64,000 nt of DNA, taken from positions 4,478,501-4,542,500 of the forward strand of contig NZ_FLRH01000003.1 in NCBI RefSeq assembly GCF_900089585.1, written 5' to 3'. The notes under the pieces are model-generated. The model worked only from the letters and a program-made list of their open reading frames with translations. It did no database searches and was not told the origin of the DNA. This DNA is from Micromonospora sediminicola (lineage in GTDB: Bacteria > Actinomycetota > Actinomycetes > Mycobacteriales > Micromonosporaceae). The position numbers were made by a program, and so were the translations under genes. Positions 24,399-32,283 of this stretch are shown one piece after another (the first letter of the stretch is position 1; the number at the start of each line of letters is the position of its first letter).

Positions 24399-25619
24399 TC
24401 AGCTCGCCACGGCGGTGCGGTTTCCGAGCGGATCGGCGAGCAGCGGCGCGAAGCCCAGCTCGGCGGCGCCGATCAGCGTGGTGTCGTCACCGAAAGCCGA
24501 CACCCGCAGCTCGACCTTGTCCCGCGACACGGGCAGCACGTTGGCCCGGATCCGGCGGCGCACGTGCGGGGCCGAGCCCTGGAACACCTCGCGGAGCGTG
24601 CCGCCGAAGATCACCACCCCGGGGTTGAACAGGTTGATCACGTTCGCCACCCCGATGCCCAGCCAGTCGCCGACGCGCCGCAACGCTTCCTGGGCGGCGA
24701 GGTCGCCCCGGGCCGCGTCGGCGACCACGGCCCGCACCGCCTCCCGGCCGATGCTGTCGGCGGGACGGCCGGCCGCGTCGAGCAGCGCCCGCTCCCCGAC
24801 CTCGGCCTCCAGGCAGCCGTGGGAACCGCAGAGGCAGGGCCGACCCTGGTAGGGGTTCACCAGCATGTGACCGACCTCGGAGCCGTAGCCACCGTCCCCG
24901 CCGAGCAGGTCGCCACCGACGATGATCCCGCCGCCGACACCGACGTCGCCGTGCAGGTAGACCAGGTTGCGCACCCCGACCCCGGCACCACGCTGGTGTT
25001 CGGCGACCGCGCCGAGGTGGGCCTCGTTGCCGACGAGCACCGGCAGGCCCAGGTCCAACCGCCGGGCCAGTTCGGCGCCGAACGCCTGGTCCACCCACCC
25101 GAGGTCCGGCCCGTACCGCACCAGCCCGTCGCCCGGCCGGATCATCCCGCAGTAGGACGCCCCGACCCCGACGCACACCGACCCGGGTGGCGCGCCGTGC
25201 TGCAACGCCCGACCGAGGTCGGCGAGCACGGACACCACGAAGTCGAGGTCGGCCCCGGCCCTCGGCCTGGTCGCCTCCAGGCGGCCGGACACCACCCCGC
25301 CCAGACCGACACGGGCGGCCACGAGCCGGTCCACCGCGATGTCGAAGGCGAGGACGTGCACGGCGTCGGACGCCGGCCGGACCAGCAGGGACGGTCGGCC
25401 GGTCCGCCCGGTGGCCGGGGCGGACCCCTCGCGGACCAGTCCCGCCGCCGCGAGTTCGCCGGTCAGCGCCAGCACCGTGCTGCGGTTGACGCCCAGCTCC
25501 TCGGCCAGCCGGACGCGCGAGACCGGGCCGCCCAGGTGGACACGGCGGAGCAGCGCGGCGAGGTTACGCCGGTGGCTGTCCCCCGTCGCGGGTCGCTCCG
25601 CGGCCAGACCGTTCAGCAT
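24399..25619 (-). CDS. ROK-family transcriptional regulator
   Basis: Sugar-responsive regulator of 406 residues. The N-terminal winged helix is at about 20-75 (RVRLAEELGVNRSTVLALTGE), followed by a ROK domain. The zinc motif CLCGSHGCLEAEVG is intact, preceded by GHM. The phosphate-binding D-x-G-x-T of ROK kinases is replaced (AFDIAVDRLV), so it binds rather than phosphorylates a sugar. Neighbours are not sugar genes, so its target may be elsewhere. The chosen ATG (MLNGLAAERPATGDS) is just before the HTH; a longer frame upstream is antisense to the hydrolase gene. Confidence 0.88.
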   Translation of the reverse strand: MLNGLAAERPATGDSHRRNLAALLRRVHLGGPVSRVRLAEELGVNRSTVLALTGELAAAGLVREGSAPATGRTGRPSLLVRPASDAVHVLAFDIAVDRLVAARVGLGGVVSGRLEATRPRAGADLDFVVSVLADLGRALQHGAPPGSVCVGVGASYCGMIRPGDGLVRYGPDLGWVDQAFGAELARRLDLGLPVLVGNEAHLGAVAEHQRGAGVGVRNLVYLHGDVGVGGGIIVGGDLLGGDGGYGSEVGHMLVNPYQGRPCLCGSHGCLEAEVGERALLDAAGRPADSIGREAVRAVVADAARGDLAAQEALRRVGDWLGIGVANVINLFNPGVVIFGGTLREVFQGSAPHVRRRIRANVLPVSRDKVELRVSAFGDDTTLIGAAELGFAPLLADPLGNRTAVAS

Positions 25620-25715
25620 CGACCACTCCGTCAGATGGCAACTGGCACGACAAGGATAGATGGCCCGCCAGCGCGCGGACGTTTGCCGAGTGGTCCGGCC
25701 GGTCACCTGTGGTGC

Positions 25716-26579
25716 ATGTTCGACGACTTCACCGACGAGCGGATCGACGTCGGGGAGGTGGAGCTGCGGGTCCGCCACGCGGGGCAGGGCCCGCCCGTCC
25801 TCCTGATCCACGGCCATCCCCGCACCGGAGCGACCTGGCACCGGGTCGCCCCGCGGCTGGTGGAGCGGGGGTTCGCCGTCGTCTGCCCGGACATGCGCGG
25901 CTACGGGCGGTCCGGAAAGGCGGACCTGCGCCCGGACCACTCCCAGCAGTCCAAGCGGGCGGTGGCGGCGGACCTGCGGCGGCTGATGGACCTCCTCGGC
26001 CACCCGAGGTTCGCCACGGTCGGGCACGACCGCGGGGCCTACGTGGCGCTGCGCCTGGCACTGGACCACCCGGACGCGGTCGACCGCCTGGTGGTCCTCG
26101 ACGGCGTGCCGATCAGCGAGGCGCTGGCGAGGTGCGACGCGACCTTCGCCCGCGAGTGGTTCCACTGGTTCTTCTTCGCCCAGCCGGACATCCCGGAGCG
26201 GGTCATCACCGCCGATCCGGACGCCTGGTACGCGGCCAAGGCGCGCCCCGAGAGCATGGGCGCGGAGAACCACCGGGAGTTCCTCCAGGCCGTCCGCGAC
26301 CCGGCGACGGTCCGGGCGATGCTGGAGGACTACCGTGCCGGGCTGGGTGTGGACCGGGAGCACGAGGAGGCCGACCGGCGGGCCGGTCGCTCCGTACGCT
26401 GTCCGACCCTGTTCCTGTGGTCGACCCGCGACGACATGGAACGTCTCTACGGGGATCCGCTGGCCGTCTGGCGTCCCTGGGCCGACGACCTGCGCGGTCA
26501 CCCGATCGAGTCCGGACACCACGTAGCCGAGGAGAACCCGGACGACCTGACCGAGGCGCTGCACCGCTTCCTCACCTGA
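25716..26579 (+). CDS. Alpha/beta hydrolase, haloacetate dehalogenase-like
   Basis: Cytosolic hydrolase of 287 residues. HGHPRTGATWHRV (32-44) is the oxyanion region, VGHDRGAYVAL holds the nucleophile Asp105, and GHHVAEENP near the end holds the catalytic His. HDRG plus FHWFFFAQP is characteristic of fluoroacetate/haloacetate dehalogenases. The second carboxylate-binding Arg of characterised enzymes (HDRGGR) is replaced by Tyr109, so the substrate may not be a haloacetate; epoxide hydrolase-like activity is an alternative. It is divergent from the ROK regulator, which could control it. Confidence 0.82.
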   Translation: MFDDFTDERIDVGEVELRVRHAGQGPPVLLIHGHPRTGATWHRVAPRLVERGFAVVCPDMRGYGRSGKADLRPDHSQQSKRAVAADLRRLMDLLGHPRFATVGHDRGAYVALRLALDHPDAVDRLVVLDGVPISEALARCDATFAREWFHWFFFAQPDIPERVITADPDAWYAAKARPESMGAENHREFLQAVRDPATVRAMLEDYRAGLGVDREHEEADRRAGRSVRCPTLFLWSTRDDMERLYGDPLAVWRPWADDLRGHPIESGHHVAEENPDDLTEALHRFLT

Positions 26580-26598
26580 TCCCGTCGGAGGTGGCGGC

Positions 26599-26604
26599 TA
26601 CCCT
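26599..26604 (+). promoter_or_regulatory. Leaderless -10 hexamer TACCCT
   Basis: TACCCT ends six bases before ATG 26611, with no ribosome site between. Confidence 0.45.
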
Positions 26605-26610
26605 GCCGTC

Positions 26611-27216
26611 ATGGCGGGAGCGGAGCTGGACGAGTTGGTCGTGGCGGACGCGGGCGCGCTGCGGGCGTGGTTGTCGGCCCACCACGCCACGTCCCCGGGT
26701 GTCTGGCTCGCGCTGACCCGCAAGGGTGGCACCGTCACGACGTTGACCTGGCAGCAGGCGGTCGACGAGGCGCTGTGTTTCGGCTGGATCGACGGGCAGG
26801 CCCGCAAGCGGGACGAGGAGACCTCGTGGATCCGGTTCACCCCGCGCCGGCCCCGCAGCATCTGGTCGCAACGCAACGTCTCGCACGTGGCCCGGTTGGA
26901 GGCGGCGGGCCGGATGACACCCGCGGGCCGCGCCGCGGTGGAGGCCGCGAAGGCGGACGGCCGCTGGGACGCCGCCTATGCCCCGCCGTCGGAGGCGGAG
27001 GTGCCGGCCGACCTGCTGGCCGCGATCGCCGCGGTGCCCGCCGCCCAGGCCATGTTCGACGTGCTCACCAAGGCCAACCGGTTCGCGCTCATCCACCGCC
27101 TCAACGCGGTCAAGCGGGCGGAGACCCGCGCGCGCAAGATCGGCGAGTTCGTGGCCATGCTGGCCCGCCACGAGACGCCCCATCCGCAGAAGGCCAGGCC
27201 TCCGGTCACGCCCTGA
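26611..27216 (+). CDS. YdeI/OmpD-associated family protein
   Basis: Soluble protein of 201 residues. The family core is evident in ALCFGWIDGQARKRDEETSWIRFTPRR (about 54-80), then SIWSQRNVSHVARLEAAGRM and a helical C-terminus ending in NRFALIHRLNAVKRAETRARKI. Members are linked to bacteriocin protection and envelope stress in enteric bacteria, but no clear function is known in actinomycetes. Convergent with the next gene, overlapping by 11 bases. Confidence 0.85.
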   Translation: MAGAELDELVVADAGALRAWLSAHHATSPGVWLALTRKGGTVTTLTWQQAVDEALCFGWIDGQARKRDEETSWIRFTPRRPRSIWSQRNVSHVARLEAAGRMTPAGRAAVEAAKADGRWDAAYAPPSEAEVPADLLAAIAAVPAAQAMFDVLTKANRFALIHRLNAVKRAETRARKIGEFVAMLARHETPHPQKARPPVTP

Positions 27217-27811
27217 CCGCCGCGACGGCCGCGTGTGGGCGGTTGACGCCGTCGGCGGGCCGGTGCAGCCGGGCCACCTCGGCGAAGCCGGCCCGGGCCA
27301 GCCGGTCGACGAACGCGTCCACGGGCCAGCGGAAGGCGGTGATGACCTTGTGGTCGAACGCGGCCACCTCGTCGCCGACGAAGATGCCGAACACCATCGT
27401 CGCGCCCGGGCGCGTGACCCGCCGGAACTCGGCGAGCACGTCGTCGAGGTCGTCCGGTGGCAGGTGGATGACCGAGCCCCAGGACAGGACGCCGGCGAGG
27501 CGGCGGTCGGCGATCGGCAGATCCGTCATGGAGCCGAGCAGGTAGCTGCCGTCCGGGTAGGTGGCCCGGGCGTGGGCGATGAACTCGCCGACGACGTCGA
27601 GGCCGGTGGCGTCGGCCCCGGCCGAGCGGAGGTGGTCGGTGAGGTGACCGGGCCCGCAGCCCACGTCGAGCACCGGACCGGGCCGCCCGGCCACATGCGC
27701 ACGGATGAAGGCGAGGTCGTCGGCGTGCACCTGCCCGCTGGTGCCGAACAGTTCGATGTAGAGGTCCGCGACGGACGCGTACGCCTCGCGGACCTGATCC
27801 GTGGTCGTCAC
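27206..27811 (-). CDS. Class I SAM-dependent methyltransferase
   Basis: Protein of 201 residues. The N-terminal VREAYASVADLYIELFG, motif I VLDVGCGPGHLTDHL, TGLDVVGEFIAHAR, and SWGSVIHLPPDDLDDVLAEF are all like the methyltransferase at 15206, so the two are paralogues. GTG 27811 was chosen because TATCGT lies exactly six bases before it. A much longer upstream frame is antisense to the LtrA gene. Confidence 0.87.
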   Translation of the reverse strand: MTTTDQVREAYASVADLYIELFGTSGQVHADDLAFIRAHVAGRPGPVLDVGCGPGHLTDHLRSAGADATGLDVVGEFIAHARATYPDGSYLLGSMTDLPIADRRLAGVLSWGSVIHLPPDDLDDVLAEFRRVTRPGATMVFGIFVGDEVAAFDHKVITAFRWPVDAFVDRLARAGFAEVARLHRPADGVNRPHAAVAAVRA

Positions 27812-27817
27812 CCGACG

Positions 27818-27823
27818 ACGATA
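27818..27823 (-). promoter_or_regulatory. Leaderless -10 hexamer TATCGT
   Basis: On the minus strand TATCGT ends six bases before GTG 27811. No ribosome site. Confidence 0.5.
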
Positions 27824-27828
27824 GAGGG

Positions 27829-29136
27829 TCAGCGCCGGTCCAGGGCGCGCATCGTGTGCCGGAACCCGACGGTCTCGTGCCCGACCACCTCGACGATCCC
27901 CGCCAGCGCGACCAGGGCGATGGCGGCGACCAGGGCGGTCAGGCTCGTCCCGTCGTCCGGGTGGATCGGCCCGGTGGCGCCCAGCAGCGACGGCACGGTG
28001 ACGGCGGCTGCGAGCGGAACGAGCGAGAGCACCAGCAGCGGCACGTGCGTCAGGTCGTAGGAGCGCATCAGCACGCTCCAGGTCACGAAGATCATGACGA
28101 GCAGGGCCGCCATCGGCCCGGCGAGCGAGAGCGCCACCTGGAGCACGGAGATCTTCTCCTCCTCCACGGCGGCGGTGGCGACCCGCAGCCCGGCGCCCAC
28201 GGCGGCGATCGCGCCGAAGATCGGCAGGTGGGCGTACCGCCAGGCGAACGTGCGGCCCGGCCACCGCTCCAGGATGGGCCGGGAGGGGATGAGGAAGTAG
28301 GCCCACCACAGCGTCGCGGCGAGCACCAGACCGGACGCGATGATCACGACGGCGGCGAGGCTCCACCCCTGCGCGTGGATGAGCGCGGCCACGGCGGCGG
28401 TGGTGGCGGCGACCACCTCACCGAGCGTGATGAGGGTGAGCAGGCTGAACCGTTCGGCGAGGTGGCCGGCGTTCCAGGGCGGGCTGCCCCGCCGTCGTTC
28501 CAGCACCACGGGCAGGGCCATCTCGCCGAGCGCCAGCAGCACCAGCGCGGCGACGACCACGGTGACCGGCAGCGGAAGGATCGCGGTCAGCAGCCAGCCG
28601 ACCTGCGCCACGGCGATGGTGACCGCGTACGCGACGGTGATCCGCCGGTGCGCCGGGTCCTGCCGGGCGGCGCGCAGCCACAGCCCGATGATGGGTACGC
28701 GCATGATGACGTAGCCGACGACCAGGAGCAGGTTGTTGGGGCTGCCCCCATCCGCCGCGGCCTCGAAGCTGACCGGAAGCCCGAAGATCAGGACGACGAC
28801 GCCGAGCATCTGCACGAGCGTCGCGCCACGGAACAGCGCGTCGTCGTTGTCGTACGCGGAGGAGAACCAGGTGAAGTTGATCCACGCCCACGTCACCGCG
28901 AAGATCGCGAACGCGTACGCGCCCAGGGCCGCGCCGACGTGACCCTCGCCGATCTGGTGCGCGAGCTCGTCGGCGGCGGCCCCGAACGCGACCACGTAGG
29001 TCAGGTCGTAGAGCAGTTCCAGCGGCGTGGTCGACCGGTCCCGCTCGCCGGGGTCACGGCCGGTCATCGGCCGCAGCCGGTGATGGAGCTCGTGTCGGAG
29101 CCGAGGAGCCAGGTCGGAGGTTTCCGGACTACTCAC
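27829..29136 (-). CDS. LtrA-family membrane protein, second copy
   Basis: Integral membrane protein of 435 residues with about 11-12 hydrophobic helices. STTPLELLYDLTYVVAFGAA is the LtrA signature and ERFSLLTLITLGEVVAA matches the second conserved block. It is only distantly similar to the LtrA protein at 23079. The GTG start follows GGGAG by eight bases; an extended frame to 29214 would add an unlikely Gly/Ala-rich leader. The stop lies 17 bases before the methyltransferase start, so both may be co-transcribed. Confidence 0.87.
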   Translation of the reverse strand: MSSPETSDLAPRLRHELHHRLRPMTGRDPGERDRSTTPLELLYDLTYVVAFGAAADELAHQIGEGHVGAALGAYAFAIFAVTWAWINFTWFSSAYDNDDALFRGATLVQMLGVVVLIFGLPVSFEAAADGGSPNNLLLVVGYVIMRVPIIGLWLRAARQDPAHRRITVAYAVTIAVAQVGWLLTAILPLPVTVVVAALVLLALGEMALPVVLERRRGSPPWNAGHLAERFSLLTLITLGEVVAATTAAVAALIHAQGWSLAAVVIIASGLVLAATLWWAYFLIPSRPILERWPGRTFAWRYAHLPIFGAIAAVGAGLRVATAAVEEEKISVLQVALSLAGPMAALLVMIFVTWSVLMRSYDLTHVPLLVLSLVPLAAAVTVPSLLGATGPIHPDDGTSLTALVAAIALVALAGIVEVVGHETVGFRHTMRALDRR

Positions 29137-29171
29137 GCGGTCTCCCACCTGGGCGGCACGACCGCCTGATC

Positions 29172-29804
29172 CTATGAGGTGGCCGGCGGCGGCGCTGCCG
29201 AAACGTGCTCCCACATCTCGCGGGTCATCTCGTACTCGACCTCGCCCTGGTCCGCTCCCGGCACCGGCTCGTCGAAGGTCGGGAAGTAGGTGCGCACGTA
29301 GCGCATGCCGACCGCCTCCATGACCCCTCGGGAGCCGGCGTTCACGGTCATCGTCTGGGCGATCACAAGGCGCTGCCCGACCGTGTCGAAGGCGTGCCGC
29401 AGCAGGACGCGGGACGCCTCGCTGGCCAGGCCCCGGCGCCAGTACCGGCGCACCAGCCGGTAGCCCAGTTCGGCGACGGTGGGGTCGTCAGGCTGGTCGG
29501 GGCCGTTCGCCGGGGGCAGCATCATGAGCCCGACGAACTCACCGTCGTCCTCCCCCGCCGGGGCCGTCGAGCCGCGCGCGCCGCCGTCGGAGCCGAACGC
29601 CATCCAGAAGCCCAGGCCGTCCACCTTGGTGGCCAGGCCCCGCCGCCGCGCGTGGGAGGCGACCACCTCGTCCCGGGTGCGCGGGCGGGAGTAGAGGTAG
29701 CGGAGCACCTCGGCGTCGGAGTCGAGCTGGACCTCCAGCTCCAGGTGCCGGTCGGCCAGGGGAACCAGCAGCAGGCGGTCGGTACGCAAGATCGGCTGAG
29801 GCAT
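29172..29804 (-). CDS. GNAT-family N-acetyltransferase (RimJ/RimL type)
   Basis: Acetyl-CoA-dependent acyltransferase of 210 residues. ILRTDRLLLVPLADRHLE is the usual RimJ-like N-terminus, and YWRRGLASEASRVLLRHAF is motif A with the CoA pyrophosphate-binding R-R-x-G-x-A. SRGVMEAVGMRYVRTYF is motif B. The frame extends upstream to 30305 but codon use and family length place the start at ATG 29804. Substrate unknown. Confidence 0.85.
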   Translation of the reverse strand: MPQPILRTDRLLLVPLADRHLELEVQLDSDAEVLRYLYSRPRTRDEVVASHARRRGLATKVDGLGFWMAFGSDGGARGSTAPAGEDDGEFVGLMMLPPANGPDQPDDPTVAELGYRLVRRYWRRGLASEASRVLLRHAFDTVGQRLVIAQTMTVNAGSRGVMEAVGMRYVRTYFPTFDEPVPGADQGEVEYEMTREMWEHVSAAPPPATS

Positions 29805-29926
29805 GCGGCAACGATCGCACGACCGCGCCGCCGCCGCGATCGGAATCCCCCGCCGGCGGGTCGCCGGTGCGTGGCGCCGGTGGGTCATGCTGGGGTGACT
29901 CGGGCAACGGCCGGTGGGGGTGGACC

Positions 29927-30184
29927 GTGACAGCGACCTGGCTCTGGATCGTCCTGTGCGGCGTACCGCTGCTTCTTGTGGTGGCGTTCGTCGTCCGACG
30001 ACGCCGAGCGGCCCGCGCGGCGGCGGGCGATGCCGTGCTGCGGGACGCCCGGCGGGCCATGGCCGAGATGGACCGCCGGCGCGGGCGCTCCCGCAAGGGC
30101 ACGATCCGGGGCCAGGGCGGCGGCGGGAACGCGGGGACGATGTACGACGCCGCGTACGGCTCGGACACCTCCGCCGGCGCCTGA
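29927..30184 (+). CDS. Small single-helix membrane protein
   Basis: Eighty-five residues. One hydrophobic N-terminal helix (WLWIVLCGVPLLLVVAFVV) is followed by an Arg-rich cytoplasmic part (RRRRAARAA...MDRRRGRSRKG) and a Gly-rich tail. GTG 29927 is preceded by GGTGGGGGTGG. No family recognised. Convergent with the small-gene operon, whose stop lies three bases away. Confidence 0.6.
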   Translation: MTATWLWIVLCGVPLLLVVAFVVRRRRAARAAAGDAVLRDARRAMAEMDRRRGRSRKGTIRGQGGGGNAGTMYDAAYGSDTSAGA

Positions 30185-30187
30185 ACC

Positions 30188-30361
30188 TCACACGACCTTG
30201 CGGATGCGTACCCTCGGTCGCTCGTTGCGCAGGTGACCCAGCTTGTGCTGGCGGACCTGCTCGTCCCACACCGCCTGGTCGTAGTCCGGCCCCGGCGCGA
30301 TCCACCGGTGCGAACCGTCGCTGTAGTGGAACTTCTCGTCCCCGGCCCGCAGCACGCTCAC
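30188..30361 (-). CDS. Small protein D of the coupled operon
   Basis: Fifty-seven residues: VSVLRAGDEKFHYSDGSHRW then a basic tail (LRNERPRVRIRKVV). No Cys. GTG 30361 overlaps the stop of the preceding small gene by four bases (GTGA), the same coupling as at the two other junctions of the operon. The repeated coupling is the main evidence that it is real. Function unknown. Confidence 0.6.
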   Translation of the reverse strand: MSVLRAGDEKFHYSDGSHRWIAPGPDYDQAVWDEQVRQHKLGHLRNERPRVRIRKVV

Positions 30362-30576
30362 CGCAGCCAGCCCAGGAACCGCCGGTGCAACGCCCCGGCG
30401 GGCGCCCAGCTCAGGTCGGCCGTCGCCCGCACCAACTGCGCCCCCATGTACAGGGCCAGCGACATCGGCGCGTCCTCGTACTCCGCCTTCAACTCCCGCC
30501 GCCGGGTCGCGCACGGCCACGGCCCGCCGCACCCACCGCACGTCCAGACCGGCAGCACCGGCCCGTGGGCGCTCAC
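30358..30576 (-). CDS. Small Cys-rich protein C of the coupled operon
   Basis: Seventy-two residues. The N-terminus holds WTCGGCGGPWPC, a C-x-x-C plus third Cys that may bind zinc or iron, followed by a helical part (YMGAQLVRATADLSWAPAG). GTGA overlaps at both ends. I recall similar proteins in other Micromonospora genomes, sometimes mislabelled as flavin reductase; no flavin site is visible. Function unknown. Confidence 0.7.
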   Translation of the reverse strand: MSAHGPVLPVWTCGGCGGPWPCATRRRELKAEYEDAPMSLALYMGAQLVRATADLSWAPAGALHRRFLGWLR

Positions 30577-30752
30577 CCGCCCGCTCCCAGGAAGCGGGCG
30601 ACGCTCGCGCGGGCCTGCCGGCTGGTCGCCCACGTCACCTGCCAGCAGGGGTACGGAGTGAGCCGCGCCCACCACAGCCGACACCCCGCGCACATCCCGT
30701 CGAGACCCCGTACGTGCACCGCCAGGATCCGGTCCACGTCCTCATCGCTCAC
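30573..30752 (-). CDS. Small Cys-rich protein B of the coupled operon
   Basis: Fifty-nine residues. The central MCAGCRLWWARLTPYPCWQV has C-x-x-C and a third Cys 12 residues on, a metal-knuckle-like arrangement shared in outline with protein C. GTG 30752 has a perfect AGGAGG four bases upstream and overlaps the stop of gene A (GTGA). Function unknown. Confidence 0.72.
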   Translation of the reverse strand: MSDEDVDRILAVHVRGLDGMCAGCRLWWARLTPYPCWQVTWATSRQARASVARFLGAGG

Positions 30753-30955
30753 TCGTCCTCCTGGCGAGGCCAGTGGCGGCGATTGATGGGTATGCGGTGC
30801 CGGTTCCGACACGGCAACTCTCCACCACATCGGCAGACCCATTTCCACCGCGGCCACGACCACCGCGGGCGGTGCCGTCGTGCCAGCGTCAGCGCAACAG
30901 CTATCACATACTGGTCGTAGGTAACCCGTCTCCATGGTGGTGTCCTCTCCCCCAT
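30749..30955 (-). CDS. Small Cys/Arg/Trp-rich protein A, first gene of the coupled operon
   Basis: Sixty-eight residues. A hydrophobic, helical start (YDQYVIAVALTLARRH) is followed by WSWPRWKWVCRCGGELPCRN, a C-x-C...C cluster in a strongly basic context, and an acidic tail. The ATG has GGAGGA eight bases upstream, so this is the translation entry point of the four-gene message. The promoter lies in the 200-base region shared with the divergent XRE gene. Function unknown; nucleic-acid or metal binding is only a guess. Confidence 0.68.
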   Translation of the reverse strand: MGERTPPWRRVTYDQYVIAVALTLARRHRPRWSWPRWKWVCRCGGELPCRNRHRIPINRRHWPRQEDE

Positions 30956-31037
30956 CGCCGTTTCCTCCGAAGAGCAGCGGACTGCGACCGGCCCCGAATC
31001 GCGGGACCGGGTCTGAAACGTTCGGTAACTGCGACGC

Positions 31038-31058
31038 TACGATCACGGCATCGATCAC
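31038..31058. promoter_or_regulatory. Direct repeat CGATCAC and -10-like TACGAT in the divergent promoter
   Basis: CGATCAC occurs at 31040-31046 and again at 31052-31058, a 12-base period. The first copy overlaps TACGAT (31038-31043), a possible -10 for the XRE gene about 110 bases upstream of its start. This is a candidate binding site for the XRE protein acting on both operons. Position is suggestive only. Confidence 0.35.
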
Positions 31059-31155
31059 TGGACTCACCAGCCGTACGAGTGAGCCGTCCAGGAACGCCAC
31101 CTGCGCGGTCCACAGACGGGGAAACGTGGACCACCGGTCAACGTAGGGATGTCAG

Positions 31156-32283
31156 ATGGCAGGCCAGCGTTTATCAACTCCCCATCGCGGCGAGGTGACG
31201 GGCTATCTCCTGAAGCTCGTCAGGGAATCCATCCCGCTGACTCAGGAGCAGCTCGCAGCCCAATTGGGCGTAGACCGGGCGACCGTCCAGAGCTGGGAGT
31301 CGGGACGTAGGCCATTCACCGCCGTACCGTTCGGCCAGGCCGTTGCGATTCGCCAACGGCTCGGGAGTCTTGGTGCGAACGCAAAGCTTCTCGCCGCCCT
31401 GGACGATGCCGCCGAGGCGGACCTCGTCCTTGCGGCTCTTCTCAGGGATGAGGCAGCACCATTCGCCGTCGCCGAGGAACCGCTCGGCTGGTCGGTCCTG
31501 ACGCACCGTCTGACAGACCTGATCCTCTGGGGCGTCCTAGGGCAGGAGCCCACCTTCCTCAGGAGCATTCCCACACCCCGACGACGCGGCCCCGTGGCGA
31601 CTGCCCCATCCCTGTCCGTCGCTGAGAGAGCAGCGTTCTTCGCGCGCCTTCGCGTCCTCGCCGAACGCTCGTCGCCCGGGCGACAGACGGATGTCCTGTT
31701 ACACCGACAAGCTTGCTTCCTCGCTGGCATGGACCCCACTGGCGCATCCGCATCGTGGCTCGCCGACAGCACACTCCGGGCGGCGCGGCGGTACCAACGC
31801 TTCCACACCTGGTCACCGCAGTGGCCCGACGTCCGATCGATGGTGACCTCCCTAGCCAATCAGGGAGATCCGGAACCGTTGCGGCACTTCATCGCTAGCG
31901 CTCACCCGGACGACGCATGTGAACGTGCCGCTCTCAACTACTCCGCCTATTGGGTAGGTGAGAGTCCGTACCGGCATCGTGACGATTCGTTCATGCCCAC
32001 TGCGCTCGGCGACTGGCGAGGAGTCATCTTGTTCCGGCACCTGGTCGAGCGCCTTGCCATCGGTCACCCGTTCGTCGATCTCAACATCCACAACCTCTGG
32101 GCATTGCTGACTGTGAGGCGTCGCCTGCCCCAGGACGACCCCGTCGCCGGGCAGGCACTTGCCGACCGCAGCGCCTTCCTGCTCGACAGCGACCAGGTAT
32201 CGAAGCAGTCGCGACAGGAACTAGCGTCTATCCTCTACAGCCTCCGTGCCGACGGAGTCACCGGTACAAGGACGGGCAGATGA
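31156..32283 (+). CDS. XRE-family helix-turn-helix protein with large C-terminal domain
   Basis: Protein of 375 residues. The N-terminal HTH (about 28-62) reads LTQEQLAAQLGVDRATVQSW, a clear XRE motif. The rest is a long helical domain with AALNYSAYWVGESPYRHRDDSF and LFRHLVERL...HPFVDLNIHNLWALL, which I know only from actinomycete HTH proteins of this size. AGGG lies before the ATG. The stop overlaps the HD gene's ATG (ATGA). Codons use more A/T at third positions than neighbours, suggesting a different history. It is probably the regulator or sensor of the flanking small-gene operon. Confidence 0.85.
   Translation: MAGQRLSTPHRGEVTGYLLKLVRESIPLTQEQLAAQLGVDRATVQSWESGRRPFTAVPFGQAVAIRQRLGSLGANAKLLAALDDAAEADLVLAALLRDEAAPFAVAEEPLGWSVLTHRLTDLILWGVLGQEPTFLRSIPTPRRRGPVATAPSLSVAERAAFFARLRVLAERSSPGRQTDVLLHRQACFLAGMDPTGASASWLADSTLRAARRYQRFHTWSPQWPDVRSMVTSLANQGDPEPLRHFIASAHPDDACERAALNYSAYWVGESPYRHRDDSFMPTALGDWRGVILFRHLVERLAIGHPFVDLNIHNLWALLTVRRRLPQDDPVAGQALADRSAFLLDSDQVSKQSRQELASILYSLRADGVTGTRTGR

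Noticed and set aside
30904..31134. Extra minus-strand small gene upstream of the four-gene operon
   Set aside because: The frame is Arg/Ser-rich, overlaps the first small gene's start and the promoter region, and lacks GTGA coupling and a ribosome site.
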